Translations under genes and position numbers: made by a program
Source of the DNA: Podarcis raffonei
Taxonomy: Eukaryota; Chordata; Lepidosauria; Squamata; Lacertidae
Assembly (NCBI RefSeq): GCF_027172205.1
Contig: NC_070604.1
Span: 81,062,023 to 81,126,022 of the forward strand
Direction of reading: 5' to 3'
DNA length: 64,000 nucleotides
Part shown: positions 59,684-64,000 of the stretch, piece after piece
Numbering within the stretch: position 1 is the stretch's first letter
Layout of the letters: each line of letters begins with the position of its first letter
The notes under the pieces: model-generated
The model's database searches: none
What the model was told of the DNA's origin: nothing
The model's input: the letters and a program-made list of their open reading frames with translations, nothing else

Positions 59684-60275
59684 CTTAAAAAGTTTTAATT
59701 TCACCTGTATAGCTGATTCCACAATGTTTCGTCAAGGAACAGAAAACCCAGTTCCATCTGGAAGTTGAACAACTAAACTCTGTTTGCCACACCCTTAGCT
59801 AAGATATATACAGATTAGGTTGATTCCTAATAAATATAATTGAATTTTGTTTCAAAACTGCTTATGAGATAAATTTATGTATCTCAAATGTATCATTTCC
59901 AAATTCTGTAAAACCATGATCATATTTGTTCAGTGTTCCCATTTGCTTGACTGGGAAGTAGGAACGACTTCTATGTTTATTTTGCAACAACATAATTACT
60001 TTTTAAATTATTTGATCTGCCCATGTTATTTAAATTGTGCCACTCATTGGAGAGCAAAAGCTCTCCACTGAAACAGTCTTTTTCCTCCTTGTCTTCTAGG
60101 AAAGCGAGCCTGTTTGGGAGAGCAGTTGGCGAGGACCGAGCTCTTCATTTTCTTCACTGCCCTAATTCAGAAGTTCACTTTCCAGGCTCCAAAGAATGAG
60201 ACATTAAGCCGTGAATTTAGGATGGGTGTGACATTCTCACCCCTGCCATACCGGATTTGTGCATTTTCTCGCTAA

Positions 60276-62454
60276 GGGGACCCAATTTATAGCATTGCTG
60301 TTTCTTTAAAAAGTAGGATTTGTTTATGGGGTAGAAGCAGATCTATGGTTTAATCCTAATTGTCTTTAGCCAGAGTTCAGTAGGGCTTAACCCAGGTGAG
60401 CAGGATTGGGACTGCAGCCTGTTCCTTTAAGCAGAGATTTCCACACTTTTTAGACATGCATCATTTTGCGACACAGTTATTTGGTTTTAATAGCAAACCA
60501 GAGGTTAAACTAACCCCTTATAAGAGATACGGACATATATCATGCAACACCCCTGAACACTGCAGTCGACACACTAATATGTCATGACACATGCTTTGGA
60601 AAGCTCTGTTTTAAAGCCTATTCAAAGCACATTTGCCCCCTTAAAGAATTTGGGCAACTAAGGTTTATAGGTGCTTGGAATTGAAGCTATCTGAGGGGTA
60701 AATTCAGTTTCCGAGAATTCTTGTGGGAATGTGTGTATGCAGATCATAATGATACATTGATGAGGATCCAAGTTCCACCCTCCCACTTCTTGTTCCAGGG
60801 TGTATGTCTATCCACCATCCCATTATTTTCAAAACATAATAATAATGTTCTGGCTGCGGTGACAAAAAGGCATTGCTTCGTTTGTAAGAATCTGTGTGCT
60901 TACGACTCAGGATAAAACCCTAATGTAATTCCTGCCTATGTTTATAAAATTAAAAGAAATGTTGCTTGGAAATTTTTCTTACATAACCAGTTCATAGAAC
61001 CATAGACTCATCGAATTTTGCAAGGGACCCCAAGTGTAATCTATTTCAACCCCCTGCAATGAAGGTATCTTTTGCCCAATGTTGGGCTTGAACCCATGAA
61101 CCTGAGGTTCTTGCTGTTGTGTATTGGTGGCCCCAACCCCAAGGCAAACCCTAACGTGCTTATAAATGTGCTTATAATTACAGCAAAATGAATGGACTAA
61201 ATTCTTGAATGTTACCTAGGTTTTATTATTTTCCAAAAACATTATTGTTGTGCTTTAATATACATAGTGGATAACAAGGTGCAAACTAAGTCTGCAAAGT
61301 GTTTTCCATGAAAATAGTTAAAAGTGGCAATTTGGCTGTCTGGGAGTGCATAGTGCTGACGTTCACAGGGGCAGGGGCAGAGGAGAATGTCACTCAGAAG
61401 ATACATGCTCCCTTTCCATCAGTACTATTGTGTCCAGCTGAAAACATTCAAGCAGAAATTTCCTGGGGATATTGTGCCTGCAGTTCTTTGGGAGTCTTGG
61501 GCTTGATGCATGCTTGGCCTGAACCAATCTCTCTTCAGGTGTTCTTTGGGAGAAGGAACATGGAGTCTTAAGGCCTTTGAACAACAATTATTGAATAATA
61601 AAGGCTTACTCTCAGTTCTTTCTAAAATTATATTGGATGCCACTGTAGGTGGACCTGCTGATTAGAAGTTGTGCTGGGATCAAAATATCTAGCTTTCGCT
61701 CAGTGATAGAGACTGGGAGGTTTTGTGGTGGAAATTGCCTTATAAATCAGTCTTTGCTTCTGTGAGGGAATTATCTTTGAAAGTATTGCACAGCTGGTAT
61801 TTGACACCCAGGTATTTGGCCCACACTGCATCAGTTTCCTCCCCCCTCTGTTGGATGGTGTGTGTCACCAGGTGGGCATGTATTGATACAAGTGGGTTTC
61901 GGGAGAAGGTGTTTTTAGAAATCTCTCAAATAATGCAACAGGATGTGCTCCTTACCCCAGGTTTGGCAGTACTGAAACTAACAATTCAAATTGGGTTTTA
62001 AAGAACAATGAACTTATTGTCCACCTGGTCACAAGAAGATGAATAATAATGAAAGTTATTTTGTTGTTTTGTTCTGGGGAAGGAATTTTCCTGAGCATCA
62101 CTATTATTTCTTCTGTGAAATAGGTATTTCCTGGTCCCCACAATAGTTTCAGAAGTACCCCTGGGCCCCCAAAGGTGGGAGCCTCTGGTTTCCACAGCAA
62201 CATTTTAGCGACTGGGTGCTTTCATACTTGACCTCCCCCAGCAGAAGTCCATGCTGTTGTAGCTTGCAGCCATTGATCCTCCACGTGCGCAGAGGCAGGA
62301 ATAAGGACTTGCCATTCAGCTCCACTGTAGACACAATTCCACCTGGCCACCTGATTATCATCAGTTTTAGTATTTAAGTATTTGTATTTAAGATGGGGAA
62401 CCAAGGCTAAGAGATCATGGCTTGGCTAAGAGTAGAACTAGATGGTATGGTAGC
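60276..62454 (+). other. D-E intergenic region, no gene
   Basis: The 3' flank is homologous to those of B and C. A reversed CR1/SINE-like piece lies at about 60990-61105 (AGGGACCCCAAGTGTAATC to TTGAACCCATGAACC). The polyadenylation-position hexamer reads AATATA at 61257. From about 61280 to 62440 the sequence is nearly identical to 44340-45480. Confidence 0.6.
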
Positions 62455-63179
62455 ACTCACTGGACCTCCCAAGAGCTCAGTTGCTGCTGCTTACTGGGAG
62501 GAAAAAAATCAACACAGCAGTGATGTTAGTGTGCTGTAAACACACTGATGGAGCCAATCCAGAGCTCCTGGTAATGTGTTTGCCTTGCACCAACTTCTCT
62601 TCTTCACATGGTCTGCTACTGGAGAAGACTATCTAGTACTAGAGGGCTCTGGCCCTCTGAATGATCCTTCTCCCATCATCCCTGTCTATTGGCCATACTG
62701 GCTGGGGCTGCTGGGAGTTGGAGACCCAAAACCAGCTGGAGAGGTACTGGTTGCCAGTCCCAGATCAAGTTATTCTGTTGCCAGAAAAAAATGTAACCTA
62801 TGTAATACTGAACAGAAGGCAAGCAGGTTGACTCCTCCGGCCTCCTTAGCCATTGGTTATAGCTGTTGAAATCACCACTGGTCCAAATGTGTCAGGAACA
62901 GAAGTCATCCTCCTTAGTAAAAGTTTTAAATTTCTTTATTGACAGTGCTTTGATTTGCACTGCCAGAAACGCCTTCTTAGAAATGTCTGGAAGAAAAGTA
63001 ACCTTTACAGTTCCTAAAAAGGGAAAACAGGAAGGAAATATCATAACTCTTCCCCCTTGGTAGAGTTACTCATTAAGTCATCACCTTGCCTATTTGTGGG
63101 CACGATACATAACAATACCTGTGAACTTTGCCCTCATTTCCGGTAGGAGCATTAGCCACGCAGGCGGGTGTGGTAACGT
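62455..63179 (+). repeat. Upstream copy of duplicated promoter block ahead of gene E
   Basis: About 725 bp running from a CTCCCAAGAGCT motif through the CTATTGGCCATACTGG stretch to a GATACATAAC TATA-like site (63104-63113) and the CGGGTGTGGT element. It stops before any exon 1. The same block, diverged, follows immediately at about 63180-63900. The block is homologous to the 5' flanks of genes B, C and D. Confidence 0.7.
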
Positions 63180-63966
63180 GGCTCTCGCTAGACCTCCCAA
63201 GAGCTGAGTTGCTCCTGCTTACTGGGAGTGGGGAAAGCAACATGACAGTGATGTTGGTGTGCTGTAAACACACTGATGAAGCCAATCCAGAGCTCCTGGC
63301 AATGGATTTGCTTTGCACAAAATTTCCCTCTTCTACATGGTCTGCTACTGGCTAAAACTATCTTAGTAATAGAGGGCTCTCCATTGATCCCTGACTGTTG
63401 ACCATACAACCTAGAGCTGTTGGGAGTTGGAGACCAAAAACATCTGGAGAGGTGCTGGTCAGTCTGTTGCCAAAGCAAAATCTAACGTATGCAATACTGA
63501 ACAGAAGGCAAGCAGGTTGACTTCTCTGGCTCCTTAGGCAGCGGGCAGAGCTGCTGAAACTACCACTGGTTCAAACATGTTAGGAACAGAAGACATTCTC
63601 CATAGTAAACATTTTAAATTTCTTTATGGACAGTGCTTTGATTTGTAGTGGCAGAAAACCCCTTAGAAATGTCATGAAGGAAAGTATCCTTTACTGTTTC
63701 ACAAAAGTGAAAACAGGAAGGAAATATTCTAATTCAGAAAGCGGCTGTTCTCCACACTCTTCCCCGCCCCCTTGGTACAGTGAGTGATTAAGTCATCTCC
63801 TTCCTGCATCTTTGTGGGCGTGATATATAATATATGTAAACTTTGCCCTTATTTCAGGAACTTTAGCCAAGAGGGCGGGTGTGGCTGCTGTAGCTGTAGC
63901 AGAATGAAGTTTCCCTTGACACAATGCCGTCTGTGCTGACATAAGAACACCTAGAAGGGTTTGAAG
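63180..63966 (+). promoter_or_regulatory. Gene E proximal promoter block (second tandem copy)
   Basis: Second copy of the duplicated upstream block, ending in TATATAAT (63824-63831), AACTTTGCCCTTATTT and GGGCGGGTGTGGCTGCT. The exon 1 ATG is at 63967. The TATA-to-ATG spacing of 143 bp matches the other genes. Confidence 0.55.
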
Positions 63967-64000
63967 ATGTTGCTCCAGCTGCTCTCTGTCCTCTGGGAGG
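63967..64000 (+). CDS. CYP2J: CYP2J-like cytochrome P450, gene E (first 34 nt of exon 1)
   Basis: The final 34 bases begin with an ATG after TTTGAAG and encode [11 protein letters not shown], identical to the start of gene B exon 1. The upstream block from about 63180 matches the promoter and 5' UTR blocks ahead of B, C and D, including a TATATAAT box 143 bp before the ATG. The gene therefore continues to the right of the window. Nothing can be said about whether it is intact. Confidence 0.8.
   Translation, partial: MLLQLLSVLWE

Larger units (their letters stand above)
46286..60275 (+). pseudogene. CYP2J: CYP2J-like cytochrome P450, gene D (9 exons, frameshift in exon 2)
   Basis: All nine exons are present: 46286-46486, 48105-48260, 51165-51314, 51808-51968, 52576-52752, 53306-53441, 55316-55503, 56383-56521, 60100-60275. 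All have GT-AG borders and open frames except exon 2. Exon 2 is 156 nt instead of 163: seven bases are missing just after the KKYGN codons, where B has two TTCAG copies and D has one, as expected for replication slippage. The frame then meets TGA about 19 codons into exon 2, giving a peptide of roughly 85 residues with the anchor but no haem domain. Everything downstream is conserved, including WKQQR, AGTETT, HEIQR and FSTGKRACLG with the haem Cys. The lesion is therefore recent, allelic or an assembly error. An in-frame AG at 48132-48133 could in principle bypass it with loss of 12 codons. Introns hold two related LTR-like repeats, a SINE, MITEs, an L1 relic and an ORF1-bearing L1-type element. 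Confidence 0.8.

Overview
The window is vertebrate nuclear DNA, almost certainly from a squamate reptile and probably a lizard. This rests on two tRNA-derived Sauria SINEs with their (ACCTTT)n tails, two BovB LINE 3' ends, L1 and L2/CR1-type LINE pieces, and many short hAT and TA-flanked inverted-repeat elements between multi-exon host genes. The species cannot be told from the sequence.

The only host genes I can support are a head-to-tail array, all on the plus strand, of cytochrome P450 family 2 genes of the CYP2J (CYP2J2-like) type. Each has the nine-exon CYP2 structure. Gene A (exons 2-9, 144-8021) enters from the left edge. Gene B (12169-19710) and gene C (32580-43363) are complete, and each encodes a predicted 496-residue protein. 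Gene D (46286-60275) has all nine exons, but a 7-bp deletion in exon 2 shifts its frame. Gene E begins at 63967 and runs off the right edge. Exon lengths are nearly constant between copies (201, 163, 150, 161, 177, 136, 188, 139 and 176 coding nt). Intron lengths differ mainly through later transposon insertions and deletions. Intergenic DNA is also duplicated: each gene is followed by a shared block with an AATAAA-like site and preceded by a shared promoter block with a TATA-like box about 140-150 bp before the ATG.

The array has a reticulate history. Genes C and D share an almost identical stretch around exon 3, and A and B share another. Gene B keeps a 26-bp remnant of a second exon 5 inside intron 5, at a junction between C/D-like and A-like intron sequence. 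The promoter block ahead of gene E is duplicated in tandem. Most protein differences I noticed lie in regions that in CYP2 enzymes form substrate recognition sites.

Mobile DNA explains much of the rest. There is an L1 with EN and RT pieces and 18-bp target repeats (24540-28872), a 5'-truncated L1 (19768-21131), and an ORF-bearing L1-mobilised element without reverse transcriptase (57511-59683). There are also two BovB 3' fragments inside gene C, two SINEs, one clear solo LTR (29329-30144), several less certain LTR-like pieces, and at least ten inverted-repeat DNA elements. For several insertions the paralogous gene still holds the empty site. I see no defence system, CRISPR array, operon or clearly novel gene family. 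The most unusual items are the recombination scars, the doubled promoter, a 30-bp stem hairpin inside a MITE, and the complementary ORF1-only and ORF2-only L1 copies.
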